This document shows, in pieces, positions 1-8,971 of a DNA stretch of 64,000 nucleotides. Numbering within the stretch: the stretch's first letter is position 1; every line of letters begins with the position of its first letter. Source of the stretch: CAYQUC01 sp964514215. Its GTDB lineage: Bacteria > Pseudomonadota > Gammaproteobacteria > UBA6429 > Thiohalophilaceae. A program made the translations under genes and the position numbers. Location: the NCBI GenBank assembly GCA_964514215.1, contig CAZEPW010000001.1:1-64000 (forward strand), written 5' to 3'. The notes under the pieces were generated by a model that worked only from the letters and a program-made list of their open reading frames with translations, did not search any database and was not told where the DNA came from.

Positions 1-1
1 G

Positions 2-196
2 ATACAAAGCCTCTCTAATGAGCTGGCCGAAATGGGAGTGGCTATTAGTCATCCGCATCCGTACTTCGATCAATTTGCAAAATCTTTATCCAGAAGTGAT
101 TTGATTTCTACACCATCATTGTCACAAGAAGAGATAGGTGAGCTTGAAAAATTATCTGATGAAATTCTTGCCGGTATAATGAAAGGTGAATCATGA
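2..196 (+). CDS. 3' end of an unidentified protein (partial)
   Basis: This frame is open from the window edge to a TGA at 194-196 and gives about 64 C-terminal residues, acidic and probably helical near the end (SQEEIGELEKLSDEILAG). Its stop overlaps the ATG of the next gene (ATGA), which implies translational coupling. In Septu-like and related defence pairs the gene before an HNH nuclease is an AAA-type ATPase, so that is a reasonable guess. No ATPase motif lies in the visible part, so the identity is inference only. Confidence 0.6.
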   Translation: MQSLSNELAEMGVAISHPHPYFDQFAKSLSRSDLISTPSLSQEEIGELEKLSDEILAGIMKGES

Positions 197-1017
197 GATA
201 TATACCCATATTAGAAAATGAAGGTAACTTACCTGAAGAGTGGAAAAATAAATCGGACGAACTTTTAGATGAGCTTGTCGCAGAAGAAAATTGTGAAAAA
301 AGAAAGTTATTAATAGAAAAACACAAGAAGCACTGGGGTAAGTTATCGGACTGGCTTAGAGGTATTTCGCATAATAAATGTTGGTATACAGAAGCACCTA
401 TTGATGCAGATTACCCCGAAGTTGATCATTACCGGCCGAAAAAAGAGTCTTTAGATAAAGATGGAAAAAAGATTCATGATGGTTATTGGTGGCTGGCTTA
501 TGAATGGACAAATTATCGGCTGTCAAAACCTGTGCCTAATCGTAAAAAAGGCGCTTACTTTCCATTACGGCGAAATGATAGAGCGGCCATATGCCCTGAC
601 GATCCGATAAACGATGAACTGCCTTTGCTGTTAGATCCTATTTTACAAGGTGATTGCTTGCTTATGTCTTTTACAGAAGAAGGTAAGCCTATTCCTGCCG
701 ATGATTCTGAGGCTTGGGATAAGCAAAGAGTAGAATATTCTATAGAACGTTATAAACTGGATTATGATCCATTAAATCAACAGCGCAAGACGGTTTGGAT
801 AACTGCAATATCATTAATTAATGAATACAGTAAGCATAAAAAAGAAGCTAACCGCACCGGAAGTGCGGCTGCTAATAAATTAGCAGATGATAAGTTAAAG
901 CAGGTAATGAAAATGTTAAGAAAGGATTCGCCTTATTCAATGGCGGCTGTTGCAAGTTTACATTCTACAGGTGTACCTGCTATTCAGCGTTTAGTAATGG
1001 CAGCGGCACAACAATAA
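193..1017 (+). CDS. HNH endonuclease family protein (PtuB/TIGR02646-like)
   Basis: Predicted metal-dependent HNH nuclease of 274 residues. The signature is KCWYTEAP followed about 10 residues later by EVDHYRPKK (near residues 62-85), then WTNYRL and KKGAYFP (near 105-125), matching the H, N and KG..FP positions of the family seen in PtuB and similar defence nucleases. The remainder is helical with no second domain recognised. The ATG overlaps the stop of the upstream partial gene. The ATPase-HNH arrangement of Septu-type phage defence would fit, but the partner lies outside the window. The next gene begins 13 bases downstream, so the set was probably one operon. Confidence 0.75.
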   Translation: MRYIPILENEGNLPEEWKNKSDELLDELVAEENCEKRKLLIEKHKKHWGKLSDWLRGISHNKCWYTEAPIDADYPEVDHYRPKKESLDKDGKKIHDGYWWLAYEWTNYRLSKPVPNRKKGAYFPLRRNDRAAICPDDPINDELPLLLDPILQGDCLLMSFTEEGKPIPADDSEAWDKQRVEYSIERYKLDYDPLNQQRKTVWITAISLINEYSKHKKEANRTGSAAANKLADDKLKQVMKMLRKDSPYSMAAVASLHSTGVPAIQRLVMAAAQQ

Positions 1018-1030
1018 TCAGGTTAAGAAA

Positions 1031-1852
1031 ATGACAACTGATCGCACAAAAGAATATCTACAAGGGTTACTGCGTGAGCTTTGTGTATTACCCGTTGAAA
1101 CTGAATGGGTTGAATTTAAACACAATAAAGCTGATCCAGAGGAAGTGGGTGAGTATATATCAGCTTTGAGTAATTCTTCTGTATTGTGTGGAAAAAATAG
1201 TGCCTATTTAGTTTGGGGTATTGATGATGATTCACATAATGTTATTGGTACAAACTTTTCACCAAGTACAACAAAAAAAGGTAATGAAGAACTTGAAAGC
1301 TGGTTGCTACGTTTGCTTACACCCCGTATTCATTTTTACTTTTATACTGTCGAAATAGATGGAAAGAATGTTGTTATTTTGGAGATTAATAGAGCTGCCA
1401 ACAATCCTGTTCGGTTTCAGGGAGTGGAATATATACGAGTTGGTTCTTATAAAAAGAAATTAAAAGAATTTCCCGAGAAAGAGCGAGCACTATGGCGATT
1501 ATTTGATGAAGTCCCCTTTGAGCGCTTAGTGGCTGTTGAGCGTGTAAGTGATGATGACGTTTTGAGGTTGCTAGATTATCCAGCTTACTTTGAGTTGCTT
1601 GATTTGCCATTGCCTGATAATCGTCAGGGCATTCTGGATATGTTGGTAGCGGATGATTTAATTCTTTCATGCGAGGCCGGTGGTTGGAATATAACTAATC
1701 TTGGTGCAATTCTTTTCGCAAAAAAACTAGATGATTTTAAAAATTTAAGTCGGAAAGCCATGCGTGTAATTGTGTATCGTGATAATAGCCGCGTTGAAAC
1801 TATTCGAGAAAAAACAGGTACTAAAGGATATGCCTGTGGCTTGGAGGCTTGA
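1031..1852 (+). pseudogene. AlbA_2/Schlafen-type putative DNA-binding ATPase, truncated
   Basis: The N-terminal part matches the AlbA_2 (divergent AAA-4, Schlafen-like) domain: ETEWVEFKHN near residue 20, YISALSNS near 45, and AYLVWGIDD near 60. A winged-helix-like region follows. Members usually continue well past the GYACG-type segment. Here the frame ends at TGA 1850-1852, right after YACGLEA. Reading one frame over gives GLIGLQNLI, which looks like the expected continuation, so a one-base deletion is likely. That frame also stops at 1871-1873. The break sits 26 bases before an assembly gap, so sequence error remains possible. It is 13 bases behind the HNH gene and was probably its operon partner. 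Confidence 0.7.
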
Positions 1853-2033
1853 TTGGCCTTCAGAATCTTATTTGATGGNNNNNNNNNNNNNNNNNNNNNN
1901 NNNNNNNNNNNNNNNNNNNNNNNNNNNNNNNNNNNNNNNNNNNNNNNNNNNNNNNNNNNNNNNNNNNNNNNNNNNNNNAAGGATATGCCTGTGGCTTGGA
2001 GGCTTGATTGGCCTTCAGAATCTTATTTGATGG
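1824..2033. repeat. 55-base direct repeat flanking an N gap
   Basis: Bases 1824-1878 and 1979-2033 are identical over 55 bases and abut the N run on either side. An exact odd-length overlap touching both gap edges is what two de Bruijn contigs sharing a k-mer look like when a scaffolder joins them with a default 100-N spacer. The true sequence may therefore hold only one copy. Confidence 0.9.
1879..1978. other. Assembly gap of 100 N
   Basis: Exactly 100 N, a default scaffolding spacer rather than a measured distance. Open frames running through it are artefacts. Confidence 0.98.
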
Positions 2034-2131
2034 AAACTGTCAGATGACGTGTCTCTTGATGCTGGGATTGAGTTAAGTTGTTGATTTATAATGGGTTATA
2101 GTTGGTTTACTTTTGTTTGTTTATTTGATGA

Positions 2132-2401
2132 AATTTTAAATTATCGGAAGATATGGTTGGTATATACGTTTTTAGTTTGCCAGACAGTGAAGAACAAAAA
2201 GAAATAGTCCGCAGAGTAGAATTCCTATTCGCTCTAGCCGACAGCGTCGAGAAACAATAACAAGATACAAAAAAACGCACCGATAAACTCATTCAGCCCA
2301 TACTGGCAAAAGCCTTTAAAGGTGAACTAGTGCCGCAAGACGCTAACGATGAACCCGCAGAAAAATTATTGGCACGCATTAAAGCATTACGGAAACAGTA
2401 G
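2132..2401 (+). pseudogene. Remnant of type I restriction specificity subunit HsdS (C-terminus)
   Basis: In one frame this reads FSLPDSEEQKEIVRRVEFLF, then ALADSVEKQ, a TAA stop at 2258-2260, and on to KKRTDKLIQPILAKAFKGEL and VPQDANDEPAEKLLARI before a TAG at 2399-2401. This is the well-known C-terminal end of type I HsdS proteins, covering the second conserved helix and the ILAKAFRGELVPQDPNDEPA tail. The rest of HsdS is absent and the in-frame TAA confirms decay. A TGA at 2129-2131 bounds the frame upstream. Neither hsdM nor hsdR is visible. Confidence 0.88.
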
Positions 2402-2453
2402 AATAAAAAACAGTCCATAAAAAACCGCACAACGAAAAAGAAAACCAAAAAAA

Positions 2454-3908
2454 ATGGATACAATAAAAAAACAATTAACATTATTAAATAAGTCACAGCT
2501 CATTGATGTGATTGCAGCGGTGTATGGTATCGATCAGGATATTGATGACATTGTGGAGCTGCACTTATCGATCCGTCAGGAACAAAAAGGGCAGCAGGGA
2601 AAATTAGGCGATGCATTGCAGAAAAAAATTCATCAGCTGGGCAGCGAAGATTATTTTATTGATTACCATGAGTCGTATTCATTTTCATGTCGTTTGGAAT
2701 CGTTATTAATTGATTTTGATACACTGATCAGGCCGGACTCTCCGTTTACGGCATTACAGTTAGTAGATGCATTTCTGGAAATTAGCCCACAAATTATGCA
2801 AAGGGTTGATGACTCTGATGGAGACATAGGCGAAATTTTCAGCCAGACAGTTGATCTATGGCTGGATATCGCGCAACAAGTACGGTCTGAGCAAGTACAA
2901 AATAATATCGACTGGGTTAGTCGGGTGATGTATTATTTTGAACATAATGATTACGGTTTGTTTGATACTATTATTTCCGGTTCGTTTAATTTACTGACAA
3001 AAACAGAATTAAAACAACTGGCATGGCGATTTGAAAATGATTTAAAAAAAGCATTACCATCTGAGCCAGAAAAAAAAGTCAAAAAAGAAACTGGAAAAGA
3101 ACTAAAGCAAAATACAGATTATAATGCTGAAGCTTCGCATGCCAGTCTGGGAATGCAGGCGGTTGCTGAAGCTCTGGAAGATATTACACTATATGAAAAA
3201 GCAACATTGATTCAATTCCCCGAGCCTAACAGTGTTCAAAAAGCCGGTTTCGCACAATTTGCTTTATCAATAAATAATCCTGAGCAGGCAATGAAGTGGC
3301 TGCAACAACCGTGGAGTGATCATTTTGAACACAGGCGTCAAAGTCTGTTTGATGAATGTCTGCGCCAACAGGGTAAAACTACAGAATTAAAACAGATTTT
3401 TTATCAGCGCTATAAAACACAGCCGTCTCATTATTCGCTACTGGCTTTGCTGGAAGCGATAAATAAACAGGAGCAGCAAGCACTTATTCAACAGGTGTTA
3501 GTTGACGCCACGGCGCAAAAAAATATTGAAGAAGCCATTAATATGCTGATTGCCGTAGATGAAGTAAATAAAGCCGCCGATGTGTTAATACAACGTGCAG
3601 ATGAACTGGGTTCATTGCATTATTCAACACTTGTTGATTGGCTGAAGTCATTTGAAAATGGCAATAACAGTCTGGTAAAAATACTGTGTTATCGTTCGCT
3701 ATTGAATGATGTGTTAAATAGAGGTTATAACAAAGCCTATCATCATGCAGCCGACTATTTTAATAATTTATTACGCCTGGATAATGACGTTAGTGATTAT
3801 AAAAATCAGGCTGATGCAAAGGAATATATTTTATCGCTTCAACAGCGGCATTGGCGCAAACGTTCTTTTTGGGAGCAGGCTAGGTATCCTAATAAACCAG
3901 TAAAATAA
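2454..3908 (+). CDS. DUF6880-like family protein
   Basis: Cytoplasmic helical protein of 484 residues, function unknown. The segment from about residue 105 to 135, with MQRVDDSDGDIGEIFSQ, matches the most conserved part of DUF6880 proteins as I remember it, and helical repeat-like sequence follows (residues 260-450). A Lys/Glu-rich linker lies near 205-225. The family is often found near defence or nuclease genes but has no proven activity. The start ATG follows an A-rich stretch with no strong Shine-Dalgarno sequence. It lies 52 bases after the HsdS remnant and may belong to the same variable region. Intact. Confidence 0.7.
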   Translation: MDTIKKQLTLLNKSQLIDVIAAVYGIDQDIDDIVELHLSIRQEQKGQQGKLGDALQKKIHQLGSEDYFIDYHESYSFSCRLESLLIDFDTLIRPDSPFTALQLVDAFLEISPQIMQRVDDSDGDIGEIFSQTVDLWLDIAQQVRSEQVQNNIDWVSRVMYYFEHNDYGLFDTIISGSFNLLTKTELKQLAWRFENDLKKALPSEPEKKVKKETGKELKQNTDYNAEASHASLGMQAVAEALEDITLYEKATLIQFPEPNSVQKAGFAQFALSINNPEQAMKWLQQPWSDHFEHRRQSLFDECLRQQGKTTELKQIFYQRYKTQPSHYSLLALLEAINKQEQQALIQQVLVDATAQKNIEEAINMLIAVDEVNKAADVLIQRADELGSLHYSTLVDWLKSFENGNNSLVKILCYRSLLNDVLNRGYNKAYHHAADYFNNLLRLDNDVSDYKNQADAKEYILSLQQRHWRKRSFWEQARYPNKPVK

Positions 3909-4171
3909 TTCAGGCTGTCAGTCACTCAATAATAGCTGTTAACTGAAATTACTATTGTGTCATTCTGAATTTAGATTAATGTTAAGAACAGTGCAATGGT
4001 CAGAAGAAAAAACTTAATCAAAAAGTTGAAATAGAATAAAAATAGGTTGTTACGATAGCGATTGAAAGAGTGAATTTAATATGCTCAGCTTATGCTTAAA
4101 TACAACCATAAAACGAACAAAACGCTCAACTTATGGTTACGTGCACACGCTGGAATTATTATGTATTGAAT

Positions 4172-4248
<77 letters not shown>

Positions 4249-4394
4249 AAAACAGGGCTTATTCTACACTATTATTTGCTAATACTGAATCTGAAATATC
4301 TTATCTGAAAGTAATTTTTGTAATTTGGGGAGTGGCTGGGTAGGGGATGATAGTTACCCACCAGCAATGACTACTGGTGGGCGTGTTATTAGTT

Positions 4395-6212
4395 TTATTC
4401 CGCGTCAAGAAAACTGCGCAACCTGTCAGAACGGCTAGGGTGGCGTAGTTTACGTAATGCTTTGGCTTCAATCTGACGAATCCGCTCACGGGTCACATCA
4501 AACTGTTTACCAACTTCTTCCAATGTGTGATCGGTATTCATGTCAATACCAAAGCGCATCCGCAATACTTTAGCTTCACGAGCGGTTAAACCTTCAAGTA
4601 CGTGTTGGGTCGTTTCACCAAGGCCGGAGTTTGTTGCTGAATCAACCGGTGAGGTGACGTTTCCGTCTTCGATGAAGTCGCCTAAATGTGAGTCTTCGTC
4701 ATCGCCAATTGGGGTTTCCATTGAAATGGGTTCTTTAGCAATTTTCATGACTTTGCGAACTTTTTCTTCTGGCATTTCCATGCGCACGGCGAGTTCTTCT
4801 GGTGTGGCTTCGCGTCCCATTTCTTGTAGCATTTGTCGTGAGATTCGATTGAGCTTATTAATGGTTTCGATCATGTGCACTGGAATTCGGATGGTTCTGG
4901 CCTGATCAGCAATTGAACGGGTGATTGCTTGGCGAATCCACCAAGTTGCATAGGTTGAAAACTTGTAACCCCGTCGATATTCAAATTTATCAACTGCTTT
5001 CATTAGGCCAATATTGCCTTCTTGAATTAAATCCAAAAATTGCAGGCCACGGTTGGTGTATTTTTTGGCAATAGAAATAACCAAACGTAAATTTGCTTCA
5101 ACCATTTCTTTTTTGGCGCGACGGGCTTTGGCTTCACTAATCGACATTTTACGGTTGATGTCTTTAATGTCTGTAATGGTGAGGTGATGCTCACTTTCGA
5201 TTTCAACGAGTTGCTGTTGAGCCGATAGTATTTCATTCTTGTGTTCAACCAATACCGCAGAATAACTTTCGCCGGCATTGATGTGTCGTTCTAACCATTC
5301 TAAATCAGTTTCATTTTTGGGAAATGAAGTGATGAATTGTTTACGGGGCATATTTGCCTGATTGACGCATATGGTCATGATTGTTTTTTCACAGCTACGA
5401 ATTTGTTCGATCATTTCACGCATTCTAATGATGAGTTTTTCAATAAATTTAGGCGCAAATTTTATTTCGATAAATTCGTGAATCATTGATTCACGAATTT
5501 TAACGGTTTTGTCGTCGGAGTAAGAGCTTTTGCTAATTGCGGTAGTGTATTTTTTAAAGATACTGGCAATTTTCTTAAAGCGTTCTTTGGCTTCTTCTGG
5601 ATCGGGCCCTACCGGGCCGGTGTCTTCGGTATCATCGGCTGATTTTTGGCCGGGAGACGGGATAACATCGGGTGTTGTTGGATCAATAAAAGCAACTAAT
5701 AAATCATTTAAACGCATTTCTTCAGCAATCACTTTATTGCTGGCTTCAATGGTCATTTCAACGATGTTTGGATGTGAGAGTAATGCCGACATCATGAGTC
5801 GTAGACCGGCTTCAATACGTTTGGCGATTTCAATTTCGCCTTCGCGTGTTAATAATTCCACGGCTCCCATTTCACGCATATACATGCGCACGGGATCGGT
5901 TGTTCGACCAAATTCACTATCAACATTCACTAATGCTGCAGCTGCTTCTTCAGCAGCAACTTCATCGATGGCATTGGCATCGATCATCAGGGTGTCAGCA
6001 TCCGGTGCAACTTCATGAACTTGGATGCCCATGTCGTTAATCATGCTAACAATATCTTCAATTTGTTCAGGATCGACTATGTCATTAGGCAGGTGGTCAT
6101 TGACCTCGGCATAGGTTAAATAACCTTGCTCTTTGCCTTTTGCGATGAGAACTTTTAATTGCGATTGTTGCTTTTGCTTTATATCCATACTTTGTACTTT
6201 TGGAAGGCTCAT
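4395..6212 (-). CDS. rpoD: RNA polymerase primary sigma factor RpoD (sigma70)
   Basis: Housekeeping sigma factor of 605 residues, a usual size. Region 1.1 lies at the N-terminus. Region 1.2 is at about 105-135 (DPVRMYMREMG). A non-conserved acidic insert lies at about 190-330. Region 2 is at about 370-450 (DLIQEGNIGLMKAVDKFEY, then YATWWIRQAI). Region 4 is at about 545-595 (TLEEVGKQFDVTRERIRQIE). It is downstream of dnaG on the same strand, as in the classical rpsU-dnaG-rpoD operon. The 197-base spacer leaves room for its own promoter. No defect seen. Confidence 0.98.
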   Translation of the reverse strand: MSLPKVQSMDIKQKQQSQLKVLIAKGKEQGYLTYAEVNDHLPNDIVDPEQIEDIVSMINDMGIQVHEVAPDADTLMIDANAIDEVAAEEAAAALVNVDSEFGRTTDPVRMYMREMGAVELLTREGEIEIAKRIEAGLRLMMSALLSHPNIVEMTIEASNKVIAEEMRLNDLLVAFIDPTTPDVIPSPGQKSADDTEDTGPVGPDPEEAKERFKKIASIFKKYTTAISKSSYSDDKTVKIRESMIHEFIEIKFAPKFIEKLIIRMREMIEQIRSCEKTIMTICVNQANMPRKQFITSFPKNETDLEWLERHINAGESYSAVLVEHKNEILSAQQQLVEIESEHHLTITDIKDINRKMSISEAKARRAKKEMVEANLRLVISIAKKYTNRGLQFLDLIQEGNIGLMKAVDKFEYRRGYKFSTYATWWIRQAITRSIADQARTIRIPVHMIETINKLNRISRQMLQEMGREATPEELAVRMEMPEEKVRKVMKIAKEPISMETPIGDDEDSHLGDFIEDGNVTSPVDSATNSGLGETTQHVLEGLTAREAKVLRMRFGIDMNTDHTLEEVGKQFDVTRERIRQIEAKALRKLRHPSRSDRLRSFLDAE

Positions 6213-6409
6213 ATATGATTACTTTTCTACTCAGATTTAATGTTAAAATCAAAACTATTTCGGGCGTGTGAAACTTTTCTATTTTACACTAAATTAGACA
6301 CTATTTCTCTAATTGACGAAAATTTATCAATTTATCATGGAGGGGGGATAATACTTATAATAGACTAAATTATGAAAATCGCATCTTCCATGATAGTTTT
6401 TACACCACG

Positions 6410-8200
6410 TTAAATTTCTTTAAGCAATTGTTTTAACTCGTTATTTTCGGCTTCACTTAGGCTGCCGTGTTCGGCTAGTTGCAATAAGTGGTCAGCACGG
6501 GTTTCTTTGATATTGTTATGCAGTAATTTTAATGCACCGGTAAACTCGGCGTCTAGTGCATCATCATCTACTAATATAGTTTGTGTGGCCAATTTTTGCA
6601 AATGTCCGGCGGAGTTAGTGTCGCGATAGCGTTCAATAATTGCACTGGTGCGCATTTTAGGATTCTCTTGCACAACATTGATCAGGTTGAGTAATAAATC
6701 AATGCCGGGCAATGTTAACTCGGTTAATGCCGCGCTATTTTGGACTAACATGGCTAATTTGGGTTTGTGCAGTAACAGTGTTATTAGGGTTCGGACTGGT
6801 GACAGTGGTTGGTTACTCGTCACGCTGGAACGGGGGTTGCTGCGTGTTTGATAAGGTTGCTCAGTTTGTGGCTTGTTGTTGTCTAAGTTTTTGTTATCAT
6901 TTAAATTAATGTTAGTTACATCAAGCATGGCAAGTTTTGAAAGATGCTTTAACATCATCTGTAAGTAGACACCCTTGGGTAGTTTAGACAGATAGGGTTT
7001 GGCATGTTGTACCAGTCGGGCACGACCATCAAGTGATTTTAAATCCAAATCTTTGGATAATGTCTCAAAAAAATAGTCTGAAAAAGGCTGCGCATTGGCA
7101 ATTCCCGCTTCGAATACGGCTTTACCGTTAGCACGAATCTCGGTGTCTGGATCTTGGCCATCGGCTAAAAACATAAAACGTAATTCAAAACCTTCGCGCA
7201 TCACAGGCAGCGCATTTTCGAGTGCGCGCCAAGCGGCTTCTTTACCGGCGCGATCACCATCAAAGCAGAATATCACTTGCTCACTAAGCCGAAATAACTT
7301 GTGCAGGTGTTCACTGGTTGTGGCTGTCCCTAGCGTGGCAACAGCATAACGAATATCAAATTGGGCAACCGATACCACGTCCATGTAACCTTCGACGACT
7401 AATAAACGTTCAATTTGGCGTAGTGATTGCCGTGCCTCGTATAGACCGTATAATTCTTGCCCTTTATGAAATAACGGCGTTTCTGGAGAATTAAGGTATT
7501 TAGCACCACTATCGCCGTTATTGATGACACGTCCGCCAAAACCAATACAGCGACCACGTTGATCATGAATCGGGAACATGATCCGGGCTCGAAATCGGTC
7601 ATAGGTTTTACCCGTTTCGTTTTGAATCAGCATGCCGCTGTCAATTTGCTGTGCTTGAGAATAACCGGCATTACTTAAAACTTGATTAAGATTATTCCAA
7701 CTATCCGGTGCGAATCCGACACCAAACTCGGCAGCAATTTCACCGCTAAGTCCTCGATTTTTAAGGTAATCTATCGCAATTTGTGCAGTAGAATGTTGTC
7801 GCAATTGCTGTTGATAATATTGTTTCGCGGTTGCCATTAAGTCATATAAATCGTGTTTTTGGCGTATTTCGGCAGTGGTTAGATCCGAATGCTGGGAGGC
7901 TTCACGTGGCACGCTAAGTCCTGATTGATGCGCTAACTCTTCAATGGCTTCAGGAAAGCTCAAATGCTCGTATTCCATTAAAAAGCTAATGGCTGTGCCA
8001 TGTGCGCCGCAACCGAAACAATGATAAAACTGTTTTGAGCTACTGACCGTAAACGACGGCGTTTTTTCACCGTGGAATGGGCAACATGCTTTGTATTCCT
8101 TGCCGGCTTTTTTTAGCGGTACACGGGCGTCAATGACTTCAACCACGTCAATGCGATTCATTAAGTCATCGATAAATGTTTGAGGGATACGTCCTGCCAT
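6410..8200 (-). CDS. dnaG: DNA primase DnaG
   Basis: Synthesises RNA primers at the replication fork. The 596 residues carry the CHC2 zinc finger (C40, H43, C61, C64 in CCPFHGEKTPSF...HCFGCG), the TOPRIM catalytic core at about 255-340 (VVEGYMDVVS and FDGDRAGKEAAWRALE, with the acidic metal-binding residues), and a C-terminal helicase-interaction domain from about 440. rpsU normally precedes it; here rpsU is some 33 kb away on the same strand and an unrelated amidotransferase gene lies 66 bases upstream. The promoter must lie in that short spacer or further upstream. Confidence 0.97.
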   Translation of the reverse strand: MAGRIPQTFIDDLMNRIDVVEVIDARVPLKKAGKEYKACCPFHGEKTPSFTVSSSKQFYHCFGCGAHGTAISFLMEYEHLSFPEAIEELAHQSGLSVPREASQHSDLTTAEIRQKHDLYDLMATAKQYYQQQLRQHSTAQIAIDYLKNRGLSGEIAAEFGVGFAPDSWNNLNQVLSNAGYSQAQQIDSGMLIQNETGKTYDRFRARIMFPIHDQRGRCIGFGGRVINNGDSGAKYLNSPETPLFHKGQELYGLYEARQSLRQIERLLVVEGYMDVVSVAQFDIRYAVATLGTATTSEHLHKLFRLSEQVIFCFDGDRAGKEAAWRALENALPVMREGFELRFMFLADGQDPDTEIRANGKAVFEAGIANAQPFSDYFFETLSKDLDLKSLDGRARLVQHAKPYLSKLPKGVYLQMMLKHLSKLAMLDVTNINLNDNKNLDNNKPQTEQPYQTRSNPRSSVTSNQPLSPVRTLITLLLHKPKLAMLVQNSAALTELTLPGIDLLLNLINVVQENPKMRTSAIIERYRDTNSAGHLQKLATQTILVDDDALDAEFTGALKLLHNNIKETRADHLLQLAEHGSLSEAENNELKQLLKEI

Positions 8201-8266
8201 AGGGTAATTTTAAACTGCTGTTCGATTTGGATCAGCTATTATTGTGTATTTTAGGAATTTAAAATA

Positions 8267-8971
8267 CTAGACACCGCTAAAAAAGTTCAAAATCCATTTG
8301 GCAATCTCGGCATGTTCGGTTTGGTTTTTTAACGAATCCAACGCATCATCATACAGTTCGTCACCAAATAATTTTTTTCGAAATAACATGCGGTCTTTAA
8401 GGTATTCAGTAGAAAACTCGGGATGGCCTTGAAACGTTATAATTTTTCGGCCAATTCTAAAACCTGCATAACGGCAGAATACACTATCGGCAAAACACGT
8501 TGCATCGCGTGGTAGTTGCACGACTTGATCTTGATGACTAACAAGCAATGAGAATTGTTTCATTTCAGGGTGCATCCACGAATTTGATTCAGTCACAAAA
8601 CTGCTGTTAACCCCAATGCCCCAACCATTTTTAGATTTTTCAACTCGACCACCCAAGGCATCAGCAATTATTTGATGACCAAAACAGATACCAACTAATT
8701 TTGTATCTTGATGCGAAATGTTGACTATAAATTTTCGTAACTGGTCAATCCACGGAAGATCATCATAAACACTTTCTTTACTGCCGGTAATTAAATAACC
8801 GTCGCATTCATTTAATGTTTCAGGATAGTGATTATCGATTACTTGATACGTTGAAAAATTGACATCGCTATTGACATGATGAAACAGTTTTTGGAACATG
8901 TCACTATAAGTGCCGTACTGTTGCTCGATATGGATATCATGGCGATCAGCTTGTAAAATTCCAATGTGCAT
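8267..8971 (-). CDS. Class I glutamine amidotransferase-like hydrolase
   Basis: GATase_1 fold of 234 residues with an intact triad: nucleophile C96 in GICFGHQ, then H183 and E185 in FQGHPEFS. Members of this free-standing group hydrolyse gamma-glutamyl bonds or release ammonia from glutamine. It is the last gene of an operon with a glutamine-synthetase-like ligase, an aldehyde dehydrogenase and an iron alcohol dehydrogenase. By analogy with PuuD and with gamma-glutamyl hydrolases of amine pathways, I infer that it frees glutamate from a gamma-glutamylated intermediate. It starts directly after the stop of the upstream gene. The substrate cannot be read from sequence. Confidence 0.82.
   Translation of the reverse strand: MHIGILQADRHDIHIEQQYGTYSDMFQKLFHHVNSDVNFSTYQVIDNHYPETLNECDGYLITGSKESVYDDLPWIDQLRKFIVNISHQDTKLVGICFGHQIIADALGGRVEKSKNGWGIGVNSSFVTESNSWMHPEMKQFSLLVSHQDQVVQLPRDATCFADSVFCRYAGFRIGRKIITFQGHPEFSTEYLKDRMLFRKKLFGDELYDDALDSLKNQTEHAEIAKWILNFFSGV

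Noticed and set aside
1770..2047. Open frames running through the N gap
   Set aside because: They depend on N being read as unknown residues and on the duplicated 55-base flanks; no domain fits them.
4540..6040. Plus-strand open frames opposite rpoD
   Set aside because: They are antisense shadows of a highly conserved coding sequence and show no family match.
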